Shown: piece after piece, positions 1 to 6,743 of the stretch
How positions within the stretch are numbered: the first letter of the stretch is position 1
Layout: every line of letters begins with the position of its first letter
Source: an uncultured Collinsella sp.
GTDB taxonomy: Bacteria > Actinomycetota > Coriobacteriia > Coriobacteriales > Coriobacteriaceae
Length of the DNA stretch: 10,625 bases
Direction of reading: 5' to 3'
Assembly: GCA_902494605.1 (NCBI GenBank)
Contig: CABUUG010000056.1
Location: forward strand, 1 to 10,625
Notes under the pieces: generated by a model
What the model saw: the letters and a program-made list of their open reading frames with translations, nothing else
Databases searched by the model: none
What the model was told of the DNA's origin: nothing
Translations under genes and position numbers: made by a program

Positions 1-225
1 GGGCTTCGCGAGGTGCCGAGTTATCTGCGCGATCGCCATCGCCCGGGCAGCGATGAATACGGTGTGTATAAGTATCCACATGATTATCCCGAAGGCTGGG
101 TCGATCAGCGCTATTTGCCCGAAGGCTTGGAACGCGGTGCATTTTGGCAGCCTGCCGGCCGCGGTTGGGAAGAATGGCGCGTAGAGCAAAGTGAACGCGA
201 CCGCAGCGGGAATGCACCGAAGTAG
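1..225 (+). CDS. rarA: Replication-associated recombination protein A, C-terminal end (partial)
   Basis: The reading frame is open from base 1 and stops with TAG at 223-225, giving the last 74 residues of a protein whose start lies upstream of the window. The segment VPSYLRDRH, then YKYPHDYPEGWVDQRYLP, matches the conserved C-terminal end of RarA/MgsA, a clamp-loader-like AAA+ ATPase that acts at stalled replication forks in the cytoplasm. In the family this end belongs to the C-terminal tetramerisation region; the ATPase domain is not in the window. The protein ends in a charged tail rich in Arg, Glu and Ser. A GTG at base 13 could be taken for a start, but the conserved sequence continues upstream of it, so the gene is truncated by the window edge rather than short. 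No terminator is evident after it. Confidence 0.9.
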   Translation, partial: GLREVPSYLRDRHRPGSDEYGVYKYPHDYPEGWVDQRYLPEGLERGAFWQPAGRGWEEWRVEQSERDRSGNAPK

Positions 226-256
226 CTGCTGATTATTTTGTCCCACGATCTCGCGC

Positions 257-287
257 TTGGCATGTTCAGTCCCCTTTGGGGTACCAT
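257..287 (+). promoter_or_regulatory. Putative promoter of the DUF948/sigma-factor cluster
   Basis: TTGGCA (257-262) and TACCAT (282-287) resemble -35 and -10 boxes, with a long 19-base spacer. They lie about 40 bases upstream of the DUF948 start, in the 100-base gap after rarA. The -10 region also reads GGGTAC (279-284), which resembles the GGGTAT/GGGTA -10 element known for SigB/SigF-type sigma factors, but I see no good GTTT-type -35 box at the right distance. The gap contains no other clear signal. Confidence 0.35.
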
Positions 288-325
288 GAAGAGCGTCTGT
301 ATTTCGATTCCTTCGGGAGGCTTGT

Positions 326-919
326 ATGAGTCCCATTCAAATCGCCCTGCTGCTGCTCGCCGTTGCCGGCGTGTGGGCCGTCGTTGAGCTTGCACTCACC
401 CTGCGCAAGACCCGCACCGTCGTTGATTCGCTCGACAAGACGGTGAGCGACCTTAACAACACGCTCGCCGAGGCACAGCCCGTGGTGGCAAAGCTCGATG
501 GCGCTGTTGATGAGCTTACTCCCGCGCTGGCGCAGGTTGAGCCGCTCCTCAAATCGAGCAAGACCGCTGTGGACGCCCTGACGTCCAACCTCGTTGAGGT
601 CGAGGCGGTCGTTCGCGACATCTCCGAGGTTACGGGCAGCGTGGCCGAGGCCAGCAATGCCGTATCGAGCGTGACCGACTCTGCCGCCGGCGCCGTGCAG
701 AAGCTTTTCAATAAGGTGAAGGCTCCTGCAGCCGACGTCGATCGCAAGCTCGCCGCTGCCGCTGCTGAGGCCGACCAGCCTACCGAGCGCGTTCTGATTG
801 GTGAGGCTGAGGACGAGGCCGCCGATGGTGCGGATGCGGCTCAGAAGCCCGCAGCCAAGCCTGCTCAGTATTACACTTATACGCCCGCCGAGACCTCCGA
901 GGAGTCCTGCGATGAGTAG
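326..919 (+). CDS. DUF948 family membrane-anchored protein
   Basis: This 197-residue protein starts at ATG 326 behind GGGAGG (315-320). Residues 4-24 form one hydrophobic membrane segment, followed by Arg/Lys residues, which suggests a signal anchor. Residues about 30-130 are a long run of Val/Leu/Ala/Asp/Ser heptads without Pro-rich breaks, typical of DUF948 proteins and likely helical or coiled coil. The tail (about 133-197) is low-complexity Ala/Glu/Asp and probably disordered. Its biochemical role is unknown. The B. subtilis DUF948 protein YtxG is a SigB-dependent general stress protein, which fits the sigma factor gene two genes downstream. The gene overlaps the next one by 8 bases. The family call rests on overall shape and the N-terminal pattern. 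Confidence 0.75.
   Translation: MSPIQIALLLLAVAGVWAVVELALTLRKTRTVVDSLDKTVSDLNNTLAEAQPVVAKLDGAVDELTPALAQVEPLLKSSKTAVDALTSNLVEVEAVVRDISEVTGSVAEASNAVSSVTDSAAGAVQKLFNKVKAPAADVDRKLAAAAAEADQPTERVLIGEAEDEAADGADAAQKPAAKPAQYYTYTPAETSEESCDE
899..904 (+). promoter_or_regulatory. Ribosome binding site fixing the start of the RsbW-like gene
   Basis: GAGGAG lies 7 bases before ATG 912, inside the 3' end of the DUF948 gene. It supports 912 over the upstream in-frame GTG at 798. Residues encoded between 798 and 912 are Arg/Pro-rich, as expected of an out-of-frame translation of the DUF948 gene. Confidence 0.7.
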
Positions 920-1289
920 CGAAGCAACCTGCCCTATCACGCTGACCGTTGCCGGTGATCCGCGTCTCGCGCGCTTGGTGCGCATGACGGCCGCCAACGT
1001 CGGCGCCCTGTGCTCTATGTCCGTCGATCGCATCGAGGATATCCGTATGGCTGCCGAGGAAGCCTTCATCTTTGGATGCACGGCCGTTGATTCCGACGAT
1101 ATTTCGATCAAATTCGATGTCGACGAATCCCATGTGGGCATGACCTTTACCTTTGGCGACCAGGCCACCGTCGATGAGGATGACCAGGCTGCCGTGTATG
1201 CCGAGCTCATTCTTGCAAGCGTGTGCGATTCCTACGAAAAGACTGCGGCGCCCCTAACGCTTTCCCTCGACCTCAAGGCGGATATCTAA
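912..1289 (+). CDS. RsbW/SpoIIAB-like small protein with degenerate ATP site
   Basis: This 125-residue soluble protein sits directly upstream of a SigB/SigF-type sigma gene, where an anti-sigma factor is usually found. Its N-terminal half follows the RsbW/SpoIIAB (GHKL/Bergerat ATPase) pattern: a beta strand with PITLTVAG, a helix with LARLVRMTAANVG, then a helix with IEDIRMAAEEA (residues 41-51) corresponding to the IEDLKIAVSEA segment of RsbW. In RsbW the Glu of this helix is followed four residues later by the Mg-ATP-binding Asn of the N box. Here Glu50 is kept, but position 54 is Phe. The DxGxG and GLGL lid motifs are also absent, and the protein is shorter than typical RsbW (about 160 residues). 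It could be a non-kinase anti-sigma factor, or a diverged relative with another role. It overlaps the DUF948 gene by 8 bases and ends 1 base before the sigma factor start. Confidence 0.65.
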   Translation: MSSEATCPITLTVAGDPRLARLVRMTAANVGALCSMSVDRIEDIRMAAEEAFIFGCTAVDSDDISIKFDVDESHVGMTFTFGDQATVDEDDQAAVYAELILASVCDSYEKTAAPLTLSLDLKADI

Positions 1290-1290
1290 T

Positions 1291-2082
1291 ATGACCGAAC
1301 GTTCCCGGAGCGGCAAGACCGCTTGGGACAAGGAGAAAACCCGCGAGCTGTTTCGTCGTTATAAGGAGACCGGTGATCCGGATGCCCGCGAGCAGCTCGT
1401 TTTGTCCCATATGAACTTGGTAAGGTTTCTTGCCAACAAATTTAAGAACCGCGGCGAGCCGCTCGATGACCTTTTGCAGGTCGGCTATCTGGGCTTGCTT
1501 AAGGCTATCGACCGCTTTGACCCTGAGCGCGGGCTCGAGTTCACGACGTTTGCCACACCTACCATTCTGGGTGAGATTAAGCGTCATTTCCGCGACAAGG
1601 GCTGGAGCGTGCGCGTGCCCCGTCGCTTGCAGGAGCTCTCGGCCAAGGTCAACCAGGCTACCGATAAGCTTACCAACGAGCTACAGCGTTCGCCCAAGGT
1701 TGAGGAAATCGCCGATTACCTGGGCGTGACTGTCGACGAGGTGCTCGAAGCCATGGAATCGTCCTCGGCCTATACTTCGGTGCCTATCGAGGCCCCCGGT
1801 GCGTCCGATTCCGACGATGCGCCTTCGATTCTCGATCGCTACGCCGACGACGACAACGAGCTCGACTTTACCGATGACCGCCTGGTAATCGAGGAAGCCA
1901 TCCGCGATTTCTCGCCTCGCGAGCGCGAGGTTATCGAGCTGCGCTTCGTAAAGGGCATGACCCAGATCGAGATTGCCAAGAAGCTGGGCATCTCGCAGGT
2001 GCAGGTCTCGCGCCTGCTGCGCCGTACCCTTAAGAAGATTCAAGACAAGATTGACCCCGACGGAGTGATGGTTCGTTCATGA
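1291..2082 (+). CDS. SigB/SigF/SigG-type alternative sigma factor
   Basis: This 263-residue group 3 sigma-70 family protein directs RNA polymerase to alternative promoters. Region 2 (about 36-106) contains LVRFLANKFKNRGEPLDDLLQVG and then the hallmark FATPTILGEIKRHFRDKGW, with the basic stretch VRVPRR at 107-112. Region 3 follows (about 115-165), containing the SPKVEEIADYLGVT helix pair. After an acidic linker (about 170-195), region 4 (about 200-252) includes FSPREREVIELRF and the DNA-binding helix-turn-helix TQIEIAKKLGISQVQVSRLL. Length and motifs look complete and functional. The start at ATG 1291 is 1 base after the preceding stop, with a weak AAGGCGG upstream, so translation is probably coupled to the RsbW-like gene. 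In Firmicutes such sigma factors are stress or sporulation factors held by RsbW/SpoIIAB. The exact subgroup cannot be settled by eye. Confidence 0.92.
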   Translation: MTERSRSGKTAWDKEKTRELFRRYKETGDPDAREQLVLSHMNLVRFLANKFKNRGEPLDDLLQVGYLGLLKAIDRFDPERGLEFTTFATPTILGEIKRHFRDKGWSVRVPRRLQELSAKVNQATDKLTNELQRSPKVEEIADYLGVTVDEVLEAMESSSAYTSVPIEAPGASDSDDAPSILDRYADDDNELDFTDDRLVIEEAIRDFSPREREVIELRFVKGMTQIEIAKKLGISQVQVSRLLRRTLKKIQDKIDPDGVMVRS

Positions 2083-3488
2083 GTGAGCACCCCCAACAAA
2101 CCGACCGCACGCTGCGCGATACCCGTATTCTGACGCTGCGCATTTGGGGCGTCGTCGGCTGCATTGTCATCGCCGCCGTCATCTTTAACCTTATGGGCAT
2201 CCTGGCGCCGGTCATCGAGTTTCTCGCTGTCGGTTCCATCATCGCTTTTGTGATGTCGCCGATCACCAACTGGCTCGAGCACCATGGCGTGAATCGCGGC
2301 ATCGGTTCGCTCATTGCGCTTATTGTGGTCGTTGCTGTGCTCGTCGGTGTCGTTTGCATCTTGTCGCCGATTCTCTTTGGTCAGATTATGGAAGTCCTGA
2401 GCCGCCTGCCCGAGCAGCTTCGTGTTGCTGGTGGCGACCTCAACGAGATGATCTCGCATGCCAAGACGCTCAATAACACGCCACTCAAGGAGTATCTGGA
2501 CGACAATCTTTCTTCGCTGGTTACCGTAGCGTCCAAGTACGTCTCGCAAATCGCCGCTGAGCTCGGTCGCGGTGTGTTCCCACTCATTACCAATACGGCC
2601 TCGCAGCTGTTCGTCATCTTCCTGGGCTTGGTGCTTGCCTACTGGTTGGCCTGCGACTATCCCCGTATGCACCACGAGGTCTGCACCATCATCGGTCAGG
2701 AAAAGGAGACCTCGTACCGCTTTATGGTCGCGATTCTTTCGCGCTCGGTCGGCGGTTATATGCGCGGCATGGTCGTAACGTCGATCTGCGGTGGCATCCT
2801 TGCCTTTATCGGCTTTACGCTCATTGGCCATCCATATGCAGCGCTCATGGCCATATTCACCGGCATTATGCATTTGGTCCCGGTTGTCGGTCCCTGGGTG
2901 AGTGCTGCGATCGCCACGGTGCTCGGCTTTATGTTCAGCCCTATGCTGGCGTTGTGGACCTTGATCGTGACCATGGTGGCCCAAAACGTCACCGATAATG
3001 TCATTTCGCCTAAGGTCATGCAAAGCTCGGTCCAGGTGCATCCCATCATGAGCCTGACGGCCCTCGTTATTGGTTCGGCACTCATGGGCCCCATTGGCAT
3101 GGTCATCGCCATCCCGTTGTGCGCGGCCCTCAAGGGCATTTTCGTCTACTACTTTGAGAACGAGACCGGCCGCCAGCTCGTGGCATACGACGGCGCCGTG
3201 TTTAAGGGAACTCCGTATCGCGATGCCGAGGGCAACCCGGTCGCCGCCTATGACGCGCTTGGAGACGATACGTTCATCTATGAGTCCGAGCTCATCGGCA
3301 ACGAGACCGCGCCCGAGGCCAAGGCCATGCCCAAGCCCGAGCTCGATAATCCCTGGATTAAGCTCTCTGGTCTGCAGCCCGATGCCACGGGCTTCTTCAA
3401 GAACCCCTTCGCCAAAGACGATGACTCCGACTCGGACGACGATACCAAAACCGGCATCGACGGCTCCATGGACGATGACGACAACTAG
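2079..3488 (+). CDS. AI-2E family transporter (PerM/YtvI-type permease) with acidic C-terminal tail
   Basis: This 469-residue polytopic inner-membrane protein has hydrophobic segments at about 22-40, 42-60, 76-100, 167-192, 230-250, 252-272, 274-302 and 325-358. The loop between the third and fourth segments holds amphipathic helices, as usual in the family. The family signatures are HLVPVVGPW (265-273) and NVTDNVISPKVMQSSVQVHP (303-322), followed by the last Gly-rich pair of helices. Family members transport varied substrates, including autoinducer-2 or ions, so the substrate here is unknown. About 110 residues follow the last membrane helix, ending in a very acidic tail (446-469, half Asp). 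The ATG overlaps the sigma factor stop by 4 bases (ATGA), with GGAGTG 11 bases upstream. It is the last gene before a strong terminator. Confidence 0.88.
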   Translation: MSEHPQQTDRTLRDTRILTLRIWGVVGCIVIAAVIFNLMGILAPVIEFLAVGSIIAFVMSPITNWLEHHGVNRGIGSLIALIVVVAVLVGVVCILSPILFGQIMEVLSRLPEQLRVAGGDLNEMISHAKTLNNTPLKEYLDDNLSSLVTVASKYVSQIAAELGRGVFPLITNTASQLFVIFLGLVLAYWLACDYPRMHHEVCTIIGQEKETSYRFMVAILSRSVGGYMRGMVVTSICGGILAFIGFTLIGHPYAALMAIFTGIMHLVPVVGPWVSAAIATVLGFMFSPMLALWTLIVTMVAQNVTDNVISPKVMQSSVQVHPIMSLTALVIGSALMGPIGMVIAIPLCAALKGIFVYYFENETGRQLVAYDGAVFKGTPYRDAEGNPVAAYDALGDDTFIYESELIGNETAPEAKAMPKPELDNPWIKLSGLQPDATGFFKNPFAKDDDSDSDDDTKTGIDGSMDDDDN

Positions 3489-3503
3489 CGGGGTAATTCG
3501 GGT

Positions 3504-3525
3504 TAACATTCATACGTGCTAACAT
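3504..3525. repeat. Direct repeat of TAACAT in the intergenic region
   Basis: TAACAT occurs at 3504-3509 and again at 3520-3525, 16 bases apart, just after the permease gene. The copies could be an operator or -10-like boxes. No matching -35 box is seen at a proper distance. This is a weak signal recorded to describe the gap between the permease and alaS. Confidence 0.2.
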
Positions 3526-3537
3526 GCAATTTCGCTG

Positions 3538-3567
3538 GAGGGTCGCTGTTTGGCGACCCTCTTTTTT
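3538..3567 (+). terminator. Intrinsic terminator after the sigma-factor cluster
   Basis: A perfect 9-bp stem, GAGGGTCGC (3538-3546) with GCGACCCTC (3553-3561), and a 6-base loop are followed directly by six T residues (3562-3567). This is a textbook rho-independent terminator for the upstream cluster. The reverse strand has no T run, so it should work on the + strand only. Confidence 0.93.
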
Positions 3568-3593
3568 GCATAGGCGCGGTGGGATGGTAATAT
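3566..3593 (+). promoter_or_regulatory. Putative promoter of the alaS operon
   Basis: TTGCAT (3566-3571) and TAATAT (3588-3593) are separated by 16 bases, and a TG at 3585-3586 gives an extended -10. Transcription would start near 3600, leaving about a 40-base leader before alaS. The -35 box overlaps the end of the terminator T run, so the two operons are packed back to back. The alaS ribosome binding site GAGGAG (3625-3630) lies 9 bases before the ATG. The leader is too short for a T-box. Confidence 0.5.
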
Positions 3594-3639
3594 CGTTACG
3601 TTTGAACTGTTTCGATGTGAAACCGAGGAGATTCCCTCT

Positions 3640-6297
3640 ATGAGTGCTGACTACCCGTCAATGACTACGGCCGAGATCCGCTCCAAGTTCCTCAACTTCT
3701 TTGAGGAGCGCGGTCTTAAGCTCTATCCTTCTTCGTCCCTCGTCCCCGATGATCCCTCGCTGCTGCTTGCCAACGCCGGCATGAACCAGTTTAAGGAGTA
3801 CTACCAGGGCAAGAAGACCATGAAGGAGATCGGCGCGATCTCCTGCCAGAAGTGCGTCCGCACCAACGACATCGATTGCATCGGCGAGGACGGCCGTCAC
3901 CTGTCGTTCTTCGAGATGCTCGGCGATTTCTCTTTTGGCGGCGTTTCCAAGGAGCAGGCTTGCGCCTGGGCCTTTGAGCTCATCACCAAGGAGTTCAAGC
4001 TGCCGCTCGACCGCCTGTACTTTACCGTCTTTACCGAGGACGACGAGACCCACGACGTGTGGCGTTCTCTGGGCGTTGCCGAGGACCACATCTCCCGCCT
4101 GGGCGAGGACGACAACTTCTGGGCCGCTGGCCCCACCGGCCCCTGCGGTCCGTGCTCCGAGATCTACTTTGACATGGGCGAGGAGGTCGGCTGCGGCAGC
4201 CCCGACTGCAAGCCTGGCTGCGACTGCGACCGCTTCCTTGAGTTCTGGAACCTCGTGTTTACCCAGTACGACCGTCAGGAGGACGGCTCCATGCCGGAGC
4301 TGCCGCACCGCAACCTCGATACGGGCATGGGCCTGGAGCGCATGGCTGCTATCATGCAGCACAAGACTGCTAACTACGACGGCGATCTGATGCAGCACCT
4401 CATCAAGCTGGGCGAGGAGATCAGCGGCAAGACCTATGACGCCGACGATTACTCCGGCGCCAGCCGTTCTCTTCGCATCATCGCCGACCACTCCCGTGCC
4501 GTCGACTTCATGATCTCTGACGGCATCCTGCCCGGTAACGAGGGTCGCGAGTACGTCCTTCGCCGCCTGCTCCGCCGCGCCGTGTTCCACGGTCGCCTGC
4601 TGGGCATCGAGGGCGCCTTCCTGACCAAGTTTATCGACGAGGTCAACGCTCAGATGGGCGAGGCCTATCCTGAGCTGCTCAAGAACGTCGCGCTCGTCAA
4701 GGGTATCGTCGCCTCCGAGGAGGAGCGCTTCTCCACGACGCTCGACAACGGTCGCGTCTACCTGGATGAGGCCCTGGCAGCGCTTGCCGAGGGTGCTGTG
4801 CTTCCGGGCGATGTTGCCTTTAAGCTGCACGACACCTTTGGTTTCCCCATCGACCTGACCGTCGAGATCGCCGGCACCGCTGGCCACGATGTCGATATGG
4901 ACGGCTTCACTGCCTGCATGGAGGACCAGAAGGCCCGCGCCCGCGCCAATGCCAAAGGCGACGCCTGGGGCAGCTTCAACGACGTGTGGGTTGAGCTTTC
5001 CGACAAGGTCGCTGCGACCGAGTTCGACGGCTATGACAACGATGTGATCGAGGGCGCCAAGGTTGTCGCCATCGTGCGCAACGGCGAGTCCGTCGAGTCC
5101 GCTGCCGCCGGCGAGGACGTCGAGGTTGTGCTCGACTGCACCCCGTTCTATGCCGAGATGGGTGGTCAGCAGGGCGATGCCGGCAAGCTTTCCGCCGAGG
5201 GCGTTGTTCTGACCGTTGCCGACACCAAGAACCACAACGGCCTGTATGCCCACGTCGCCCACATTGCCGAGGGCACGCTGACTGTCGGTGCCGCTGTTAC
5301 CGCCGCGCTCGACGCCGAGCGCCGTGGCTTCCTGCGCCGCAACCACACCGCCACGCACCTGCTCGACGCCGCCCTTAAGCAGGTCCTGGGCGAGCACGTC
5401 TCCCAGGCCGGCTCGCTGGTGACGCCCGAGCACCTGCGCTTTGACTTCACGCACTTCGAGGCTCTGTCCTCCGAGCAGCTCAAGGCTGTCGAGGACCTGG
5501 TCAACCAGCAGATCTTCGCTTCCAAGCCGGTCGTGACCCGTGTCATGGGCATCGACGAGGCTAAGGCCGCCGGCGCTGTCGCTCTGTTTGGCGAGAAGTA
5601 CGGCGATGTCGTCCGCGTCGTCTCCGTGGGCGCCGAGGACCAGCCGTTCTCCCGCGAGCTCTGCGGTGGCACGCACGCTGCCAACACTGCTGAGATCGGC
5701 CTGTTCAAGATCATTTCCGAGTCCTCTACGGGCTCGAATGTCCGTCGTATCGAGGCCGTGACCTCTAAGGGTGCTCTCGACTATATGGCCGACCGCCTGG
5801 CGCTCGTCGACGCCGCCGCCGCTGCGCTCAAGTGCCGCGTAGACGAGGTTCCCGCTCGCGTGGAGAACCTACAGGCCGAGCTGCGCGAGACGTCCAATAA
5901 GCTCAAGAAGGCTCTGACCGGTGGCTCCTCCGACGCCATCTCCAGCGCCATCGAGGGCGCCGTCGAGCTCGACGGCTATAAGCTCGTTGTCGCTGAGCTC
6001 CAGGGCCTTGAGGCTGCCGACCTGCGCAACGTATGGGATACCGTGCATCAGAAGGTCGCCGGCCCTGTCGCTTGTGTCGTCGCCAGCGTGACTGAGAAGG
6101 GCACTCCGGCCCTGCTCGCTGCCGGCTCCGATGACGCCGTCAAGGCCGGTTTCCACGCCGGTAACGTGATCAAGCAGATCGCGGGTCTGGTCGACGGTCG
6201 CGGTGGCGGCCGTCCCAACATGGCCCAGGCCGGTGGCAAGAACGCCGCCGGCATCGTCGATGCCCTCGCGGCCGCCAAGACCGCGCTCGGCGCCTAA
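3640..6297 (+). CDS. alaS: Alanine--tRNA ligase
   Basis: This 885-residue cytoplasmic enzyme charges tRNA-Ala with alanine and edits mischarged Ser and Gly. The class II aminoacylation domain occupies about 1-240, with PTGPCGPCSEIYFD and motif 3 as DTGMGLERM (227-235). A Cys-rich insert between them (Cys185, 190, 194, 196), found in many bacterial AlaRS, may bind zinc. The tRNA-recognition region follows to about 450. The editing domain carries HTATH (569-573) and CGGTH (675-679), the four-residue zinc site. The C-terminal C-Ala part ends with a Gly-rich GRGGGRP near 853-859. Length is normal and no key residue is missing. Codon bias is strong (Glu and Lys almost always GAG and AAG), fitting high expression. 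It is the first gene after a terminator and promoter. Confidence 0.98.
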   Translation: MSADYPSMTTAEIRSKFLNFFEERGLKLYPSSSLVPDDPSLLLANAGMNQFKEYYQGKKTMKEIGAISCQKCVRTNDIDCIGEDGRHLSFFEMLGDFSFGGVSKEQACAWAFELITKEFKLPLDRLYFTVFTEDDETHDVWRSLGVAEDHISRLGEDDNFWAAGPTGPCGPCSEIYFDMGEEVGCGSPDCKPGCDCDRFLEFWNLVFTQYDRQEDGSMPELPHRNLDTGMGLERMAAIMQHKTANYDGDLMQHLIKLGEEISGKTYDADDYSGASRSLRIIADHSRAVDFMISDGILPGNEGREYVLRRLLRRAVFHGRLLGIEGAFLTKFIDEVNAQMGEAYPELLKNVALVKGIVASEEERFSTTLDNGRVYLDEALAALAEGAVLPGDVAFKLHDTFGFPIDLTVEIAGTAGHDVDMDGFTACMEDQKARARANAKGDAWGSFNDVWVELSDKVAATEFDGYDNDVIEGAKVVAIVRNGESVESAAAGEDVEVVLDCTPFYAEMGGQQGDAGKLSAEGVVLTVADTKNHNGLYAHVAHIAEGTLTVGAAVTAALDAERRGFLRRNHTATHLLDAALKQVLGEHVSQAGSLVTPEHLRFDFTHFEALSSEQLKAVEDLVNQQIFASKPVVTRVMGIDEAKAAGAVALFGEKYGDVVRVVSVGAEDQPFSRELCGGTHAANTAEIGLFKIISESSTGSNVRRIEAVTSKGALDYMADRLALVDAAAAALKCRVDEVPARVENLQAELRETSNKLKKALTGGSSDAISSAIEGAVELDGYKLVVAELQGLEAADLRNVWDTVHQKVAGPVACVVASVTEKGTPALLAAGSDDAVKAGFHAGNVIKQIAGLVDGRGGGRPNMAQAGGKNAAGIVDALAAAKTALGA

Positions 6298-6314
6298 GAA
6301 CCTAGGTTGTCGCT

Positions 6315-6743
6315 GTGGTTGCGCTCGCGCTGGACATAGGGGAGACCAGGATTGGCATTGCCGTCTCGAGCCGTGATGGCAAGATGGCGATGCCTGTCAA
6401 GGTGCTTCCGGCTGCCGAGGTCACCGGTATGGCCAAGACGTTCCGCTACCTGGTTGAGGACTATGAGCCCGACATCCTGGTAAGCGGACGTCCCCTGACC
6501 ATGGCCGGTGAGCCCGGCCCTCAGGCCGAGCGCGTTGCCGCTGTGGCGCAAAAGATTGCCGACGAGCTCGATCTTCCGTTGGAGTTTGAGGACGAGCGTC
6601 TGTCCTCGCAAGAGGCCAAGCGTATCCTGCGCGAGCAAGGACTCAACGAAAAGCAGATGAGGGGCAAGATCGACATGATTGCCGCCAGCCTGTTTTTGCA
6701 GACGTGGCTCGATCGTAAAAACGAGGAGGTTTCGCATGCCTAG
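6315..6743 (+). CDS. ruvX: RuvX/YqgF family putative Holliday junction resolvase / pre-16S rRNA nuclease
   Basis: This 142-residue RNase H-fold protein is linked in the family to 5' maturation of pre-16S rRNA and earlier to Holliday junction resolution. The nuclease signature DIGETRIGIAVSS starts at Asp7, the DERLSS motif lies at 93-98, and the final acidic residue is Asp120 in KIDMIAASLFLQ. The start is GTG 6315. An in-frame stop at 6303-6305 rules out an earlier start, and no ATG lies close by. The Shine-Dalgarno match is poor (only AGG at 6304-6306), so it probably depends on read-through from alaS, which ends 17 bases upstream. The alaS-ruvX-mltG order is conserved in many Gram-positive bacteria. 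Confidence 0.93.
   Translation: MVALALDIGETRIGIAVSSRDGKMAMPVKVLPAAEVTGMAKTFRYLVEDYEPDILVSGRPLTMAGEPGPQAERVAAVAQKIADELDLPLEFEDERLSSQEAKRILREQGLNEKQMRGKIDMIAASLFLQTWLDRKNEEVSHA
6723..6730 (+). promoter_or_regulatory. Strong ribosome binding site fixing the mltG start
   Basis: GAGGAGGT lies 5 bases before ATG 6736, inside the end of ruvX. It supports 6736 over the in-frame upstream ATG at 6679, whose extra 19 residues are the ruvX gene read out of frame. Confidence 0.8.

Noticed and set aside
271..281. CCCC-TTT-GGGG hairpin as a rarA terminator
   Set aside because: The stem is only four pairs and no T run follows, so it would not terminate. It also overlaps the putative promoter.
266..1210. 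314-codon minus-strand open frame across the DUF948 and RsbW-like genes
   Set aside because: It covers two + strand genes that have their own ribosome binding sites and coupled ends; no domain is recognisable in the minus-strand translation.
2040..3509. 489-codon open frame on the minus strand opposite the permease gene
   Set aside because: Its product is Asp/His/Arg-rich with no family resemblance, while the + strand frame shows membrane helices and AI-2E signatures.
3498..3530. Independent promoter for a short RNA ending at the 3538-3567 terminator
   Set aside because: TAACAT at 3520 could be a -10 box, but the TTAACA upstream is only 11 bases away and no other -35 box fits.
3594..3639. 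T-box or other riboswitch ahead of alaS
   Set aside because: The leader is only about 40 bases and has no T-box sequence or antiterminator structure.
3658..5676. 672-codon open frame on the minus strand opposite alaS
   Set aside because: It mirrors alaS codon by codon. High GC and strong codon bias in alaS keep the opposite frame free of stops. The translation is a Val/Leu/Gly/Ala/Asp-rich string without a recognisable domain.
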